Assembly: GCF_019550915.1 (NCBI RefSeq)
Contig: NZ_JAHWCI010000008.1
Coordinates: 1-64,000, forward strand
DNA from: Mumia sp. zg.B17
GTDB lineage: Bacteria > Actinomycetota > Actinomycetes > Propionibacteriales > Nocardioidaceae
Direction of reading: 5' to 3'
Length of the DNA stretch: 64,000 bases
A model generated the notes under the pieces. It saw only the letters and a program-made list of their open reading frames with translations, did no database searches and was not told where the DNA came from. The translations under genes were made by a program, and so were the position numbers. Positions 34,077 to 45,708 of the stretch are shown one piece after another (position 1 is the first letter of the stretch; each line of letters begins with the position of its first letter).

Positions 34077-34994
34077 TCAGATCAGGTGGGCGCCCGGCTC
34101 GGGGCCGCTCGCCTGGACCGCGTCGGCGCAGGCACCGCTGCGGAGCAGCAGGCCCGCGAGCTCCTCCGAGTGGGAGGGGTCCTCGGCCAGGACCATCACG
34201 GTCGGGCCCGACCCGGACACCAGCGCGCCGAGAGCGTCGGCCTCCCCGGCGACCTCGAGCACACGCGACAGCTCAGGTCGCAGGTCGAGGGAGGCCTTCT
34301 GGAGATCGTTCGAGAGAGCGTTGCCGAGCGCGGCCGCATCACCGGCTGCCAGCGCGGTGAGCAGGGCCTGCGGAACGTGAGGCGCCGGCGGCGGGGCCTC
34401 GGCGTGCATCTCGTCGTACCGGGCATAGACCTCGGCCGTGGAGAGGCCCCGGTCGGCGATCGCGAAGACCCAGTGGAAGCGGCCGCGCGCGAGGACTGGG
34501 CTGACCTCCTCGCCGCGCCCTGCGCCGAGCGCGGTCCCACCGTGCAGCAGGAAGGGGACGTCCGAGCCGAGCGTCGCCGCGATCTCCTCGAGCTCGCCAC
34601 GGGTCGCCTTCGTACCCCACAACGCGTCACACGCGACCAGGGCGGCCGCCGCGTCCGCCGACCCGCCTGCCATTCCTCCCATGACCGGGATGGCCTTGCG
34701 GATGGCGAGACCGGCCCCGGCCTCGACGCCGAAGGCGTCACGCAGGGCGCAGGCGGCCTTCACCGCGAGGTTGTCGGGTCCCGTCGGCACGGGGGCCTGC
34801 TCGCGACGCTCGTCGCCGGCGAACTGCACGCTCACGGTCACCGCGCCGTCCTCGACCTCCGTGGCCCGCACCTCGTCGCACAGGTCCACGGCCTGGTAGA
34901 CCGTCGCGAGCGGGTGGTAGCCGTCATCACGCCGCGGTCCCACGCCGAGGCACAGGTTGATCTTCGCCGGAACCCGGACGGTCGTCGTTCGCAC
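34077..34994 (-). CDS. ispE: 4-diphosphocytidyl-2-C-methyl-D-erythritol kinase
   Basis: A GHMP kinase of 305 residues in the non-mevalonate (MEP) isoprenoid pathway, phosphorylating CDP-ME on the 2-hydroxyl. VPAKINLCLGVGPRRDDGYH at the N-terminus holds the substrate-binding Lys and Asp region. PVMGGMAGGSADAAAALV is the ATP loop. LVSGSGPTVMVLAED is the third GHMP motif. The GTG start follows a TAGGTT box that includes the ksgA stop, so it may have its own leaderless transcript as well as read-through from ksgA. Confidence 0.95.
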   Translation of the reverse strand: MRTTTVRVPAKINLCLGVGPRRDDGYHPLATVYQAVDLCDEVRATEVEDGAVTVSVQFAGDERREQAPVPTGPDNLAVKAACALRDAFGVEAGAGLAIRKAIPVMGGMAGGSADAAAALVACDALWGTKATRGELEEIAATLGSDVPFLLHGGTALGAGRGEEVSPVLARGRFHWVFAIADRGLSTAEVYARYDEMHAEAPPPAPHVPQALLTALAAGDAAALGNALSNDLQKASLDLRPELSRVLEVAGEADALGALVSGSGPTVMVLAEDPSHSEELAGLLLRSGACADAVQASGPEPGAHLI

Positions 34995-35003
34995 CGGATC
35001 AAC

Positions 35004-37120
<2,117 letters not shown>

Positions 37121-37966
37121 TCAGCCCCAGCTGCCGCCGAACGCAGCATCGGTGTTGGTGTCGATCGCCTCACACAGCTCCTCGAGCTCGGCTCCGAGGA
37201 CGGCGGCCATCGCGCGCACCGTCGTCGGCACCAGGTAGGAGGCGTTCGGACGGCCCCGGTAGGGCGTCGGAGTGAGGAACGGAGCGTCGGTCTCGACCAG
37301 GACGCGGTCCATCGGGGTGACGGCGAGCGCGTCGCGGACCGGCTGCGCGTTCTTGAACGTGAGCGTCCCCGAGTACGACAGCCAGTAGCCCCGCTCGACG
37401 CACGCCCGAGCGAAGTCGGCGTGCCCCGAGAAGCAGTGCATGACGGTCCGCTCGGGAGCCCCCACCTCGTCGAGCACCGCGAGCACGTCGGCATGGGCGT
37501 CGCGGTCGTGGATGACGAGGGTTCTGTCGTGCTCCTTGGCCATCGCGATGTGAGCCCGGAACGACGCGTGCTGCGCCGTACGGCCGTCCTCACCGGTCCG
37601 GTAGTAGTCCAGCCCGGTCTCCCCCACGGCGCGCACCCGCGGACTCGAGACGACCAGCGACTCGATCTCGGCGAGGGCGTCGTCGAGCCGCCCTTCGGCC
37701 GCCAGCCGAGGCGCTTCGTTGGGGTGGAGCGCGACACCCGCGACGACGGAGTCGTGGGACTCGGCTGCCTTCACCGCCCACCGAGCACCGGGCAGGTCGC
37801 ACCCGATCTGGACGATCCGTGTCACATTCACCTGGCGGGCACGGTCGACCGCGTCGACGACCGCGAGCTGCTCGGCGGAGTCGTCCATGTCGAGGTGGCA
37901 GTGGCTGTCGGCCACCGGGCGCGGGAGCGGCTCCGGCAGCGGCGGCCGCTCTCCGTCACGGCTCAC
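37121..37966 (-). CDS. tatD: TatD-family metal-dependent hydrolase/DNase
   Basis: A 281-residue TIM-barrel hydrolase. [10 protein letters not shown] near residue 20 supplies the first metal-binding His pair. [10 protein letters not shown] (about 125), VIHDRDAH (about 155), MHCFSGH (about 180) and VETDAPFL (about 235) complete the metal site. TatD enzymes are 3'-5' exonucleases or related phosphoesterases. The GTG start overlaps the metG stop as GTGA. Order metG-tatD-rpfB-ksgA-ispE is conserved in actinobacteria. Confidence 0.93.
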   Translation of the reverse strand: MSRDGERPPLPEPLPRPVADSHCHLDMDDSAEQLAVVDAVDRARQVNVTRIVQIGCDLPGARWAVKAAESHDSVVAGVALHPNEAPRLAAEGRLDDALAEIESLVVSSPRVRAVGETGLDYYRTGEDGRTAQHASFRAHIAMAKEHDRTLVIHDRDAHADVLAVLDEVGAPERTVMHCFSGHADFARACVERGYWLSYSGTLTFKNAQPVRDALAVTPMDRVLVETDAPFLTPTPYRGRPNASYLVPTTVRAMAAVLGAELEELCEAIDTNTDAAFGGSWG

Positions 37967-39801
37967 GCGGGTGCTTCCTCTCGGACGATGGGCGCCCACT
38001 CCGGGCCGGTCTCCGCCAGCGAGGGGTCGAGCTTGGCGAACAGCGGCGTCGGCTTGACCAAGGGCGTCCCCGCGACGATCTCGGTCCGGCGCCACACCGC
38101 CTGCTCGGCGGTGTAGTCACCGGTGATGACGGGATAGCTGACGCCCATCTCGGGCACGCCCACCCCGATCGGGTCGGCAGGCAGGTCGTCTCGCACCTCG
38201 CGGACCTCGGGCTGTGCCGCCCACACTCCGGTGCCGCCCAGCGTCTCGAACACCCGCTGCGCCGCGTGCGGGAGGAACGGGGTCAGCAGCGTGTTGGCGT
38301 CGGCCACGATCTGGAGGGCGGTGTGCAGCACGGTCGCCTGACGCTCACGGTCCTGCTTGAGCTTCCACGGCTCCATGTCCGAGAGATAGCGGTTGGCGAG
38401 GGTCACCACGCGCATCGCCTCGGCGACGGCCTGCTTGAAGCGGCTCCGCGCCAGGTGGTCACCGACGGTGTCGAAGGCGGCCGCGGCCGCGTCGAGGAGA
38501 GCCTGGTCGACGTCGGTCAGTGCGCCTGGCGTCGGGATCTCTCCGAAGTTCTTGTGGGCCATCGAGACCGAGCGGTTGACGAGGTTGCCCCACTCGTTGG
38601 CGAGCTCGAAGTTGGTCCGTCGGACGAACTCCTCCCACGTGAAGTCGGCGTCCTGGTTCTCCGGCCCGGCGACGGCGATGAAGTAGCGCAGCGCGTCGGG
38701 GCCGAAGTCGCGAAGGAAGTCGCGGACATAGATGACCGTGCCGCGGCTCGTCGAGAACTTGGAGCCGCTCATCGTCAGGTACTCCGAGGAGACGACCTCG
38801 CTCGGCAGCTGGAGCTCGCCGAGCGGACCCGCCTCCCCACCCTTGTCGCCGAGACCGCGGTAGCCCAGCAGCAGCGCCGGCCAGATCTGGGCGTGGAACG
38901 TGATGTTGTCCTTGCCCATGAAGTACGCCGACTCGGCGTCTGGGTTCGTCCACCACTCGCGCCACGCCTCCGGGTCACCGGAGCGCACCGCCCACTCGAC
39001 CGAGGCCGACAGGTAGCCGATGACCGCGTCGAACCAGACGTACAGCTTTTTGTCGTTGCGGTCCGACCAGCCTTCCAGCGGGACAGGCACGCCCCAGTCG
39101 ATGTCTCGCGTGACGGCCCGCGGACGCAGGTCGTCGACCAGGTTCAGGCTGAACCGCAGGACGTTGGGGCGCCAGTCGGAGCGCGACTTCAACCAATCGG
39201 CGAGCGCGGAGGCGAGCGCGGGCAGGTCCAGGAAGAAGTGCTCGGTCTCGACGAACTCCGGCGTCTCGCCGTTGACCCGGCTGCGCGGGTCGATGAGGTC
39301 GGCGGCGTCGAGCTGGTTGCCGCAGTTGTCGCACTGGTCGCCGCGCGCACTGTCGTACCCGCAGATCGGGCACGTGCCCTCGATGTAGCGGTCGGGGAGC
39401 GTCCGGCCGGTCGACGGGGAGATCGCCCCGGTCGTCAGCCGGGGAACGACGTAGCCGTTGCGGTAGAGGCCGGCGAAGACCTCCTGCGCGATCGCGTAGT
39501 GGTTGCGGGTCGTCGTGCGGGTGAACAGGTCGTACGAGACCCCCAGCCCGACGAGGTCGTCGACGATCACGCGGTTGTAGCGGTCGGCCAGCTCGCGTGC
39601 GGTGACACCCTCGGCGTCGGCCTGGACGAGGATCGGGGTCCCGTGCTCGTCGGTGCCCGAGACCATCAAGACCCGGTCACCCATCATCCGGTGGTAGCGC
39701 GAGAAGATGTCGGAAGGAACTCCGAACCCCGACACGTGACCGATGTGGCGCGGACCGTTGGCGTAGGGCCAGGCGACCGCGGTGAGGACCGTCTTCGACA
39801 T
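37963..39801 (-). CDS. metG: methionyl-tRNA synthetase
   Basis: A class I synthetase of 612 residues. The HIGH-type motif is in [16 protein letters not shown]. The zinc knuckle [18 protein letters not shown] (about residues 140-157) and the KMSKS-type motif KFSTSRG (about 355) are both intact. The C-terminal anticodon-binding helices end near 540, with no tRNA-binding appended domain. The ATG at 39801 has no ribosome site but has TAGGAT six bases upstream, so it is probably leaderless. First gene of the metG-tatD run. Confidence 0.96.
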   Translation of the reverse strand: MSKTVLTAVAWPYANGPRHIGHVSGFGVPSDIFSRYHRMMGDRVLMVSGTDEHGTPILVQADAEGVTARELADRYNRVIVDDLVGLGVSYDLFTRTTTRNHYAIAQEVFAGLYRNGYVVPRLTTGAISPSTGRTLPDRYIEGTCPICGYDSARGDQCDNCGNQLDAADLIDPRSRVNGETPEFVETEHFFLDLPALASALADWLKSRSDWRPNVLRFSLNLVDDLRPRAVTRDIDWGVPVPLEGWSDRNDKKLYVWFDAVIGYLSASVEWAVRSGDPEAWREWWTNPDAESAYFMGKDNITFHAQIWPALLLGYRGLGDKGGEAGPLGELQLPSEVVSSEYLTMSGSKFSTSRGTVIYVRDFLRDFGPDALRYFIAVAGPENQDADFTWEEFVRRTNFELANEWGNLVNRSVSMAHKNFGEIPTPGALTDVDQALLDAAAAAFDTVGDHLARSRFKQAVAEAMRVVTLANRYLSDMEPWKLKQDRERQATVLHTALQIVADANTLLTPFLPHAAQRVFETLGGTGVWAAQPEVREVRDDLPADPIGVGVPEMGVSYPVITGDYTAEQAVWRRTEIVAGTPLVKPTPLFAKLDPSLAETGPEWAPIVREEAPA

Positions 39802-39807
39802 GCCCTC

Positions 39808-39813
39808 ATCCTA
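39808..39813 (-). promoter_or_regulatory. -10 hexamer, leaderless promoter of metG
   Basis: TAGGAT on the - strand ends six bases before the ATG at 39801. Confidence 0.45.
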
Positions 39814-39830
39814 CGGAGCCCGGCTCGGGC

Positions 39831-40952
39831 TCAGCGGCGGAGCCCGCGGGGCAGGACGCGGTCGACGACCTCGGCGGGCGACGGCACCCCTGCGCGCCGC
39901 AGGAGCCCGACCCCGGAGCGCTCCTGCATCGCGGCCTCGACGGCACCGGCGACCGCCCGAGCGGCCACGTCGCTCGGGACCGGGACGGTCTTGGGGATCC
40001 GGTCGGGCGTGTCCCGGCCGGGGCGCGGCACGCGCAGGGCGTCGAGGTCGCCGACGACCTCGACGCCGCTCGCCCGGATGTTGGCGACGACGTCGGTGCT
40101 GATCGCTCGCAGCCGCTCGACCGCCCACCGCGGCAGGACGAGACCGGGCGCGCCTGGATCGGGGGGCTGAGCCTTGAGCGCACGTGCGACACCGACACGG
40201 ACGAAGTGCCGGTAGTCGCGAGGGCTCCAGCTCCTTGAGCGGAACTCCCGGTTGAGGGAGCGCACGAGCTCCACCTCCGGCAGGGTCAACGAGCGGTTGA
40301 GCCGGTCGGGCTCGGGCTCGAGGACACCCTCGGGGAGCCCGACCATGGCCTCGAACGTCCGGAGCAGTGTCGAGCGGCGGTCGTCGTCGACGACGACCAC
40401 CCGCACGCGGTCCGGGCCGACGACGTCGACCCAGCGCTGGACCAGGACGTCGTGCCGGTGCCGTCGCCAGAAGCCCGACCCGTTCGGGTCGTCCTCGCGC
40501 AGCGTCTTCTTCAGCCACCGGCGCAAGGACGACACCGAACCGTTCTGGACGTACTGCTGCCACTGCGACGGCGCGATCTTGTCGAGTGGTCGCAGCGTCA
40601 CCACCACGTGGACGCGATCCCGACCCAGGTCGGTCACGACGCGGTCGACGGCGTCACCCACGGCGTCGGCGAAGAACTCGCTCGAGACCACCACGCGGCC
40701 CCGCCCCGGGATCGACGCGACGAAGCGCTCCCAGTCGCTGATGTCGAGCGGCGGCTCCCCGAGCATCGGCCCGTGACCGGTGACGGCGACGACCGCCTGG
40801 ATCGGCGTACGACTGCGGCCGGGGTAGCGAACGCCGTGCTCACGAAGGGTGGAGGATGCCGCGAAGAATGCGCTCTGCACGGCAGTGGTGCCCGTCTTGT
40901 GGGGTCCGACGTGAAGAAGCAGGCCGTCTTCTGGCAGAAGCAGGTCACTCAT
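39831..40952 (-). CDS. sulfotransferase-like protein, paralog 1
   Basis: A 373-residue protein starting MSDLLLPEDGLLLHVGPHKT. HVGPHKTGTTAVQ is the PAPS 5'-phosphosulfate loop typical of sulfotransferases. VVSSEFFADA, VTLRPLDKIAPSQWQQYVQ (the probable 3'-phosphate-binding region) and FWRRHRHDVLVQRWVDVVG recur in the two paralogs upstream. The C-terminus is poorly conserved. The expected reaction is sulfate transfer from PAPS to a glycan or lipid. The ATG at 40952 has GGGGGGA about ten bases upstream; a longer frame is rejected because it enters paralog 2. Confidence 0.75.
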   Translation of the reverse strand: MSDLLLPEDGLLLHVGPHKTGTTAVQSAFFAASSTLREHGVRYPGRSRTPIQAVVAVTGHGPMLGEPPLDISDWERFVASIPGRGRVVVSSEFFADAVGDAVDRVVTDLGRDRVHVVVTLRPLDKIAPSQWQQYVQNGSVSSLRRWLKKTLREDDPNGSGFWRRHRHDVLVQRWVDVVGPDRVRVVVVDDDRRSTLLRTFEAMVGLPEGVLEPEPDRLNRSLTLPEVELVRSLNREFRSRSWSPRDYRHFVRVGVARALKAQPPDPGAPGLVLPRWAVERLRAISTDVVANIRASGVEVVGDLDALRVPRPGRDTPDRIPKTVPVPSDVAARAVAGAVEAAMQERSGVGLLRRAGVPSPAEVVDRVLPRGLRR

Positions 40953-40969
40953 GTCGTCCGATCCCCCCG

Positions 40970-42124
40970 TCAGGACTTGCTGCGCCGTTCCGTCAGCCTG
41001 CGGCGGAGTAGACCCGCGAGCTCGCGGGTCGTGTAGTCGTCGACCGGCTTCCATCCGCGGACCCGTCGCGCGTCGACCTTCGGCTCCCCGGTCTGGGCCA
41101 TCGCGCCGATCATCGCGAGCGACGCCACCTCGGGCGAGACACGACGCGCCGAGTCGGGTTGCTCGACCGCGCCGGCCGGCGCAGGCGGCGCGACCAGCGT
41201 GTCGAGGTCGCCGACGACCCGGACACCGGACTTCCACAGGTTTGCAACCATCGTCTCGGTCAGCGCCGCGACCCGGTCCTGCGCCCAGGGAGGCGTCACG
41301 ATCTTGGCCTCGTCCTTGCCGGGCTGCCGCGTCCGCAGCTCGTTGACGACGCCGTTGCGCAGATAGTGGAAGTGAGCCGAGGACGGCCACCCTGCCTCCC
41401 TGTACAACCGGTTGAAGTCGCGAACGACCTCGATCTCACCAAGAGTGAGCGAACGGTTGGAGAGATCCTCCTGGAGCTCGAGCAGCCCGGCGGGAAGCCC
41501 GACGAGCTCCTCGAAGACCCTGAGCACGAGCTCGTGGTCTCGCGGGTCTAGGACGACCACGGTGACGTTGTCGGCCCCGACGACGTCGGCCCATCGCTCG
41601 GCGAGCTCGTCGTGGCGGTGACGTACCCAGAAGGTCGGCGTCAGTCCCTTGCGCGGGGTGTCGCTGAACATCTCTCGCAGCCATGCGTCGTACGAGATGT
41701 CGTATCCCGTCTGGACGTACTGCTGCCACTGCGACGGAATCAGCCGATCGAGCGGTCGCAGCGTGAGGACGACGTGGATCTGCTCGCGACCGATCTCGTC
41801 GACGATGCGCTCAACCTTCGGTAGGCGCGCCTGCGCGAGGTACTCGCTGCTGAGGACGACGCGCTGACTGCCGGCGGCCTCCATGTCGGCGAGCAGCGCC
41901 TTCCACGCGGACAGGTCCGGCTCCGGGCCGCCGAGGAAGCCCCTGCCACCGACGGCGGCAACCACGGCGAGCATCTCGTGACGTCGCGAGCCTGCGTAGT
42001 GCACACCGTGCTGCTCGAGCTTGGGACGAGCCGCGTGGAACGCGGCCTGGAGCGAGGTCGTCGCGGTCTTGGGCGGGCCGACGTGGACGAGTCGGACTCC
42101 CTCGGGAAGCAGGAGGTCACTCAT
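40970..42124 (-). CDS. sulfotransferase-like protein, paralog 2
   Basis: A 384-residue protein of the same family as the neighbours: VHVGPPKTATTSLQAAFHAA (PAPS loop), VVLSSEYLAQARLPKVERIV, LTLRPLDRLIPSQWQQYVQT and FWVRHRHDELAERWADVVGA. In the loop, PPKTATT replaces PHKTGTT, a small change in the phosphosulfate contact. It shares ATGA with the small gene upstream and lies 17 bases before paralog 1, so the three are probably one transcript. The acceptor is unknown. Confidence 0.75.
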   Translation of the reverse strand: MSDLLLPEGVRLVHVGPPKTATTSLQAAFHAARPKLEQHGVHYAGSRRHEMLAVVAAVGGRGFLGGPEPDLSAWKALLADMEAAGSQRVVLSSEYLAQARLPKVERIVDEIGREQIHVVLTLRPLDRLIPSQWQQYVQTGYDISYDAWLREMFSDTPRKGLTPTFWVRHRHDELAERWADVVGADNVTVVVLDPRDHELVLRVFEELVGLPAGLLELQEDLSNRSLTLGEIEVVRDFNRLYREAGWPSSAHFHYLRNGVVNELRTRQPGKDEAKIVTPPWAQDRVAALTETMVANLWKSGVRVVGDLDTLVAPPAPAGAVEQPDSARRVSPEVASLAMIGAMAQTGEPKVDARRVRGWKPVDDYTTRELAGLLRRRLTERRSKS

Positions 42125-42501
42125 CGCTCGCCTCCCACGCGCAGGAGTCTGCGGGCTACGACGCCGGTCAACTGGACGACGCCGAGCTGCGAGGGGGGAC
42201 GGCGACCGACGGGCAGGTCGTGCGCGTCCTCGGTCCGGGCGTCGGTGGGGTCGGGCACGAGCGGCGCGGGCCCCTCCCGCAGGGCCTGGGCGACCACGTC
42301 GGCGACCGCGGCGGCGACCCGCTCGGGAGCGAGCGTCGCGGAGTGAGCGTCGGCGTCACCGCCGTCGTCTGCTGCGTGCCACGCAGCCGCGAGCCGCCGA
42401 CGAGTGTTCAGGCTCCAACGCCGCTCGCGAGCCTCGTCGTCGACCCGCCGCAGCACGTCGCTGTCGGCTGCGGTCGCAGGCCCCGTGCCGGCAGGCCCCA
42501 T
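42121..42501 (-). CDS. hypothetical protein, possible C-terminal remnant of a fourth paralog
   Basis: A 126-residue Arg/Ala-rich protein with no recognised domain. The ATG has GAGGAG about nine bases upstream, and its stop overlaps paralog 2 as ATGA, so it looks translated. DSDVLRRVDDEARERRWSL faintly resembles VELVRSLNREFRSRSWSP of paralog 1, in both position and helix pattern. The region PERVAAAVADVVAQALREGP matches the C-terminal helix of the sulfotransferases in character. It may be a shortened copy lacking the PAPS loop, but the similarity is weak. Confidence 0.5.
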   Translation of the reverse strand: MGPAGTGPATAADSDVLRRVDDEARERRWSLNTRRRLAAAWHAADDGGDADAHSATLAPERVAAAVADVVAQALREGPAPLVPDPTDARTEDAHDLPVGRRPPSQLGVVQLTGVVARRLLRVGGER

Positions 42502-42641
42502 CGTGTCCAGCTCCTCGCTCGCTCGCGGCGCGACCGGGCCTCGGTCGGCGTCGGCCCACGCACGTGTGGATATTGGTCGGGATGAACGAAACCACAGGCT
42601 ACACGCAGGACGTCGAGGATCCGGACGGCCTCGTCAGTGGT

Positions 42642-43811
42642 TCACCCGCGGCGAAGGACTCGCCCCATCCGTCGGCGTCCGCGACGGATCAGTTCCCGCA
42701 CCAGCATCGACGTGGGAAGCGGCTTGAGAACGCGGCCGGATGAGACGGCCGCCGCCTGCTCCACCTCCGTCGCACTCTGGTGCGCCTTGAGGACAGCGAG
42801 CGCCAGCCGTCCCGCGATGTCTGGCGGAACGTCTGGTGGTGGAACTTCGTCCGACCCGGAGCCGTGCAACGACAGGACGCCTAGGTCGCCGATGATGCGC
42901 ACGCCGGACGCGGCAATGTTCGCCGCCGCCTCGGCACCGATCTCGGCCGCTCGCGCGACGGCCCAACCGGGAGTGGGAACGGGCACCTCGGACTGCGTGG
43001 GGGCGCGTTCCTTCACCACTGCCCCGACGGTGGTGCGTGCCATGCGTGCATGGAGCGCCCGATCCTGGCCGTCCGCGAGATAGGCCGCGTTGTAGGCGCG
43101 CAGGGCTTCGGCCTCCTGGAAGGTGAACGACCGGTTCTCGCCCCCTGCGTCGACAAGGGTGCCTTCGGGCAGCCCCAGCATCCGTTCGAACGTCCGGTTC
43201 AGCATCCCTCGGTCGGATGGATCGAGGACGATGACCGTCACGTTCTCAGTCCCCGCTGCTGCGGCCCATCGCTCGACCAGCTCGTCGTGGCAGTGGCGCT
43301 TCCAGAACGATGGGTTGACCCGCGAGGCGACCGACCTGTCATCGGCAAGGATCCTGCGCAACCACTCCTCGTACGGCATGCGGAGGCCGCGTAGGACGTA
43401 CTGCTGCCACTGGGACGGCAGGATCTTGACGAGAGGACGAAGAGTGATGACGATGTGCGTGTCGGGGCCGAAGGCCTCGACCACCTTGGCCGCAGCCGCT
43501 GCGTCGGCATCGGAGAAGTACTCGCTGCTGACCACGACGCGGCCGCCTGGCGCGGACCGGGCGTCGGCAACAAGTCGCTCCCACGCACGCCGGCCTGCCC
43601 GAGGCTTGGCGTAGGGAAGCATGTGGTCGACCGCGTAGCCGACAGCCAGCGCTGGGTGCCGCGCCTTGCCGGCACGCGTGACGCCATGAGCCGCCAGCGT
43701 GGGAAGCGCGGCGTGGAGCGACGTCTGGATCGCAGTCGTCCCGGTCTTGTGCGGGCCGATGTGGATCAGCCGCACGCCCTCGGGCAACAGCAGGTCGTCG
43801 GTGTCGCTCAT
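42642..43811 (-). CDS. sulfotransferase-like protein, paralog 3
   Basis: A 389-residue protein: LIHIGPHKTGTTAIQTSLHA (PAPS loop), VVVSSEYFSDADAAAAAKVV, ITLRPLVKILPSQWQQYVLR and FWKRHCHDELVERWAAAAG, matching the other two paralogs throughout. The C-terminus ends with an Arg-rich stretch (RELIRRGRRRMGRVLRRG) that could bind membranes or nucleic acid. ATG 43811 is chosen for AGGAG about ten bases upstream rather than the start at 43844. First gene of the cluster. Confidence 0.75.
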   Translation of the reverse strand: MSDTDDLLLPEGVRLIHIGPHKTGTTAIQTSLHAALPTLAAHGVTRAGKARHPALAVGYAVDHMLPYAKPRAGRRAWERLVADARSAPGGRVVVSSEYFSDADAAAAAKVVEAFGPDTHIVITLRPLVKILPSQWQQYVLRGLRMPYEEWLRRILADDRSVASRVNPSFWKRHCHDELVERWAAAAGTENVTVIVLDPSDRGMLNRTFERMLGLPEGTLVDAGGENRSFTFQEAEALRAYNAAYLADGQDRALHARMARTTVGAVVKERAPTQSEVPVPTPGWAVARAAEIGAEAAANIAASGVRIIGDLGVLSLHGSGSDEVPPPDVPPDIAGRLALAVLKAHQSATEVEQAAAVSSGRVLKPLPTSMLVRELIRRGRRRMGRVLRRG

Positions 43812-43983
43812 CAAAAAGGGCTCCTGTGTATCGGACGACGTCAAAGGCTACACGCGACACCTCGTCCGTCCGCGCCGCCGGGCTCCTCGTACGACTGTCC
43901 GAGCCGAGCTCTCTCCTGCGCGCCGCTCACCCCTTCAATGTGCCATGGTTGGTCGCACCTACTACGAGACGAGGAACACCTCC

Positions 43984-45669
43984 ATGACTGCTTCCGCCAT
44001 CTTGCGCCCGTGGCGGCGAATGTCCGTGATCCTGGTCGCGGTCGCGATGGTCGCTGGCCTGCCGCTCGCCGCTCAGCCCGCGAGCGCGACGTCGAAGGGC
44101 AGGTCCACGATCAGCGGGAAGGTCTCGACAGCCGCTCCCGACAAGCGGGCGCATGACGGCGTCACGGTGGTTGCCTACCGCCGCACCGCGGTCAACCGTT
44201 GGGTGCGTCAGAAGTCCGTCCGCACGACCCGCTCGGGCGCCTTCACCATCAAGCGGGTCCCCGCAGGTACGTACCGACTCTTGGCCCGATCGAACAGCTG
44301 GAACGCCGCGGACCGATGGTTCGGCGGGGAGACGGTGTGGGACGGGCGGCCGTCAGGTCGCACCCTGACCGCCGCGGGCGGGAAGTCGTTCAAGGTCAAG
44401 ACCGGCAAGACGTCGAAGCGGCACCACACGAAGCTGGCTGCCGCGGGCGAGCTCAGAGTCACGTTCGTCGACGACCGAGGGCTGAAGCCGGTCCTAGGGA
44501 CGGTGACCTACCGGCGGCGCGCTGACGGGAACGGCAACGGGCAGTGGCGGACGACCCCGCTCGACGACTCGTACAGGCTGCGCACTCTCCAGCCCGGCCG
44601 GCACACCGTGAAGTACCGCGGCGTCGACGGAGCATGGCGCACGTCCGTCGTCGTCGTGAAGGCCGACGCGAAGGCGCCCACCAGCCTCAGGGTTCCAGCA
44701 TCTATCCGACCGCTGGCGGCTACTCCTTCGCTCAGCGTGATGCCCAGCGCATCGGGCGCTGACAAGATTGCTGTCGATCGCTGGAGCCGCTTCTTCAACT
44801 ACCCGAACGACAAGTTGTCCATCACCTACCAGTGGTACCGATCGGGAGCGGCGATCGCCGGGGCCACCGGACCGGAGTACGTCAGCACCCCCGCAGATCG
44901 GTCACACCGTCTCTCGGTTCACGTGACCGCTTCGCGTCCCGGCTACACGCCGGTCGTCATCAAGTCCCAGAGCACCGCGGTGTCCCGGAGCACCACGACG
45001 ACAGCACTGACACTGTCGAAGAGGTCGGCTCGCTTCGGCGAGACCGACACGATCATTGCGACGGCGAAGGTCACCGCAGCCGACGGCGGATCCGTTGCCG
45101 GCGAGGTGCGGTTCAGCGCTGGTCCGCGAGACTGCGTCGAGGAGAGCGGCTGCGAATACCTCAGCTGGATCGCCTACGCCGACGTGAACGCCTCCGGCGT
45201 CGCGACGATGCGGCTCCCCCGCCGGCTCAGCGTGGTGACGCAGATCGAGGCGTCGTTCTGGCCCCGTGTGTCGACATCTGGTTTCGTGTCGCCGTCGACC
45301 GCGCGAGCAGCGCCGATCACCGTGATCCCCCGCGCTTCGCGCACGAAGGTGTCGCTGCGACCCAAGTCCGTACGCCGCGGCGCGCGGCCGAAGGTCACCG
45401 TGCGAGTGACCGTGCCAGGAGGCATCGCGCCCCACCAGATCGTCGGGTCGATCGTCGTCACGGCGAACGGCAAGAAGGTTGGTGCGTGGAAGGCCTCCGC
45501 GTTCCCACACACCAACAAGGTGAAAATCACGCTGAAGCGGTTCTCCCGGAAGGGAACCTACAAGATCCGCGCGCGATTCGTCGCAGCCCCGGGACCGCAG
45601 ACGCGCCACCAGGTCCGCAGCGGCGCGAAGTCCAGCACCAGCAAGCCGGTGAAGCTGCGCGTGCGCTGA
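43984..45669 (+). CDS. secreted Ig-like/carboxypeptidase-regulatory-domain protein
   Basis: A 561-residue exported protein. MSVILVAVAMVAGLPLAAQP ending in ASA is the signal peptide. Residues about 38-150 look like a carboxypeptidase-regulatory (CNA-B-like) domain (TISGKVSTAAPDKRAHDGVT and FTIKRVPAGTYRLLAR). Then a long Lys/Arg-rich beta region contains WYRSGAAIAGATGPEYVST, typical of Ig-like repeats in secreted actinobacterial proteins, and a final Ig_3-like domain (VSLRPKSVRRGARPKVTVRV). The start has GAGGA upstream. No anchor is seen. It is divergent from the sulfotransferase-like genes and may be part of the same surface system. Confidence 0.75.
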   Translation: MTASAILRPWRRMSVILVAVAMVAGLPLAAQPASATSKGRSTISGKVSTAAPDKRAHDGVTVVAYRRTAVNRWVRQKSVRTTRSGAFTIKRVPAGTYRLLARSNSWNAADRWFGGETVWDGRPSGRTLTAAGGKSFKVKTGKTSKRHHTKLAAAGELRVTFVDDRGLKPVLGTVTYRRRADGNGNGQWRTTPLDDSYRLRTLQPGRHTVKYRGVDGAWRTSVVVVKADAKAPTSLRVPASIRPLAATPSLSVMPSASGADKIAVDRWSRFFNYPNDKLSITYQWYRSGAAIAGATGPEYVSTPADRSHRLSVHVTASRPGYTPVVIKSQSTAVSRSTTTTALTLSKRSARFGETDTIIATAKVTAADGGSVAGEVRFSAGPRDCVEESGCEYLSWIAYADVNASGVATMRLPRRLSVVTQIEASFWPRVSTSGFVSPSTARAAPITVIPRASRTKVSLRPKSVRRGARPKVTVRVTVPGGIAPHQIVGSIVVTANGKKVGAWKASAFPHTNKVKITLKRFSRKGTYKIRARFVAAPGPQTRHQVRSGAKSSTSKPVKLRVR

Positions 45670-45677
45670 TCCGCCGG

Positions 45678-45708
45678 GCGAGCGGGATCACGACCCGATC
45701 CCGCTCGC
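45678..45708. terminator. 12-bp hairpin between the secreted protein and rsmI
   Basis: GCGAGCGGGATC pairs with GATCCCGCTCGC (12 bp, 7-base loop) between convergent stop codons. Confidence 0.75.

Noticed and set aside
37819-40170. 783-codon + strand frame
   Set aside because: It lies antisense to metG and tatD; metG has intact HIGH-type, zinc and KFSTSRG motifs.
42591-43860. Repeated GTGTAGCCT sequence before two of the sulfotransferase-region genes
   Set aside because: Only about nine bases are shared between the regions near 42600 and 43850, and the flanking bases differ, so chance cannot be excluded.
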